A DNA stretch of 48,638 nt from SIAJ01 sp036266155 (GTDB taxonomy: Bacteria > Planctomycetota > Planctomycetia > Gemmatales > Gemmataceae): contig DATANR010000344.1 in NCBI GenBank assembly GCA_036266155.1, forward strand, positions 1-48,638, written 5' to 3'. Numbering within the stretch: position 1 is the first letter of the stretch; every line of letters begins with the position of its first letter. Made by a program: the position numbers and the translations under genes. Of the stretch, positions 48,489 through 48,638 are shown piece by piece. The notes below the pieces were generated by a model. It was not told where the DNA came from and ran no database searches. It saw nothing but the letters and a program-made list of their open reading frames with translations.

Positions 48489-48638
48489 TGGCGACCTCCC
48501 CAGAGGAGTTGGGAATCCGCAACGTAAGAAGGGACACAATTACACAAGAAAGAATAACCGACGAATGGCATCGGCTACAAGAAGAATCGCGGATTGAAAG
48601 CGCGAAATGGGTTTGGCAACGGCGAGCGGAGCGGCGGG

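Noticed and set aside
1..48638. CRISPR arrays, tRNA and rRNA genes, integrase or transposase genes
   Set aside because: No regular direct-repeat/spacer array, no tRNA cloverleaf with a convincing T-loop, and no rRNA-like sequence or recombinase protein was found. The inverted repeats do not have CRISPR spacing.
48621..48638. A partial GGCGAGCGGAGC repeat at the window end
   Set aside because: Only 12 bases match the 47059 element and the sequence is cut off, so it is not reported as a separate feature.

Overview
The window reads as chromosomal DNA from a planctomycete, most likely a member of the Gemmataceae. The evidence is: a DUF1559 protein with a prepilin-type N-terminus paired with a small lipoprotein; a very large exported protein whose N-terminus carries the LESREVPAT motif typical of Gemmata-like secreted proteins; two Ser/Thr kinases of the planctomycete type; ThuA and PQQ-like exported proteins; and high GC with many unrelated genes in short runs. 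Assignment to family is inference from gene content; no rRNA or tRNA gene was seen.

Layout. 1-1650: a LolD-type ABC ATPase and ilvE (+). 1744-4999: ffh (-), a PQQ-like beta-propeller protein (+) and a small conserved-looking protein (-). 5175-7580: an epoxide-hydrolase-type alpha/beta hydrolase and a FAD monooxygenase-like protein (-). 7770-11024: a small CxxC protein, a B12-binding radical SAM protein and a vanadium-haloperoxidase-like protein (+). 11120-14403: nadD overlapping a zinc-ribbon Ser/Thr kinase (-). 14764-17564: a small membrane protein (+), then the glgA-galT pair (-). 17797-21407: an exported protein of unknown function (-) and a sigma-70 family factor with an unusual helix-turn-helix-rich N-terminus (+), which has a sigma-54-like promoter upstream. 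21552-23682: DUF58 and MFS proteins (-). 24228-26186: ThuA and two Cys-rich exported proteins (+). 26305-29724: a PEGA-tailed kinase overlapping a 2-hydroxyacid dehydrogenase, and a nitrilase-family amidohydrolase (-). 29861-30745: a UbiA prenyltransferase (+). 30779-33298: proB and leuC (-). 33524-43210: a 3,228-residue exported multidomain protein (-). 43556-46986: a zinc-ribbon membrane protein, a SIMPL protein and an SPFH protein (-), resembling the Bacillus YdjG/YdjI membrane-stress partners. 47134-48488: lipoprotein and DUF1559 pair (-).

The most distinctive feature is a collection of unrelated inverted-repeat elements between genes. In several of them each arm is itself a hairpin, and in two the differences between the arms are compensatory. 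One element, with a perfect 29-bp inverted repeat, lies inside galT and is translated in frame as an extra segment of about 22 residues. Two others supply the stop codon of a gene. Other items worth attention are the 25-cysteine exported protein with an internal duplication, the multi-HTH sigma factor, the SPFH/zinc-ribbon module with matching PPPLP tails, and an orphan terminator on the minus strand near 23978-24022 that implies an unannotated small transcript.
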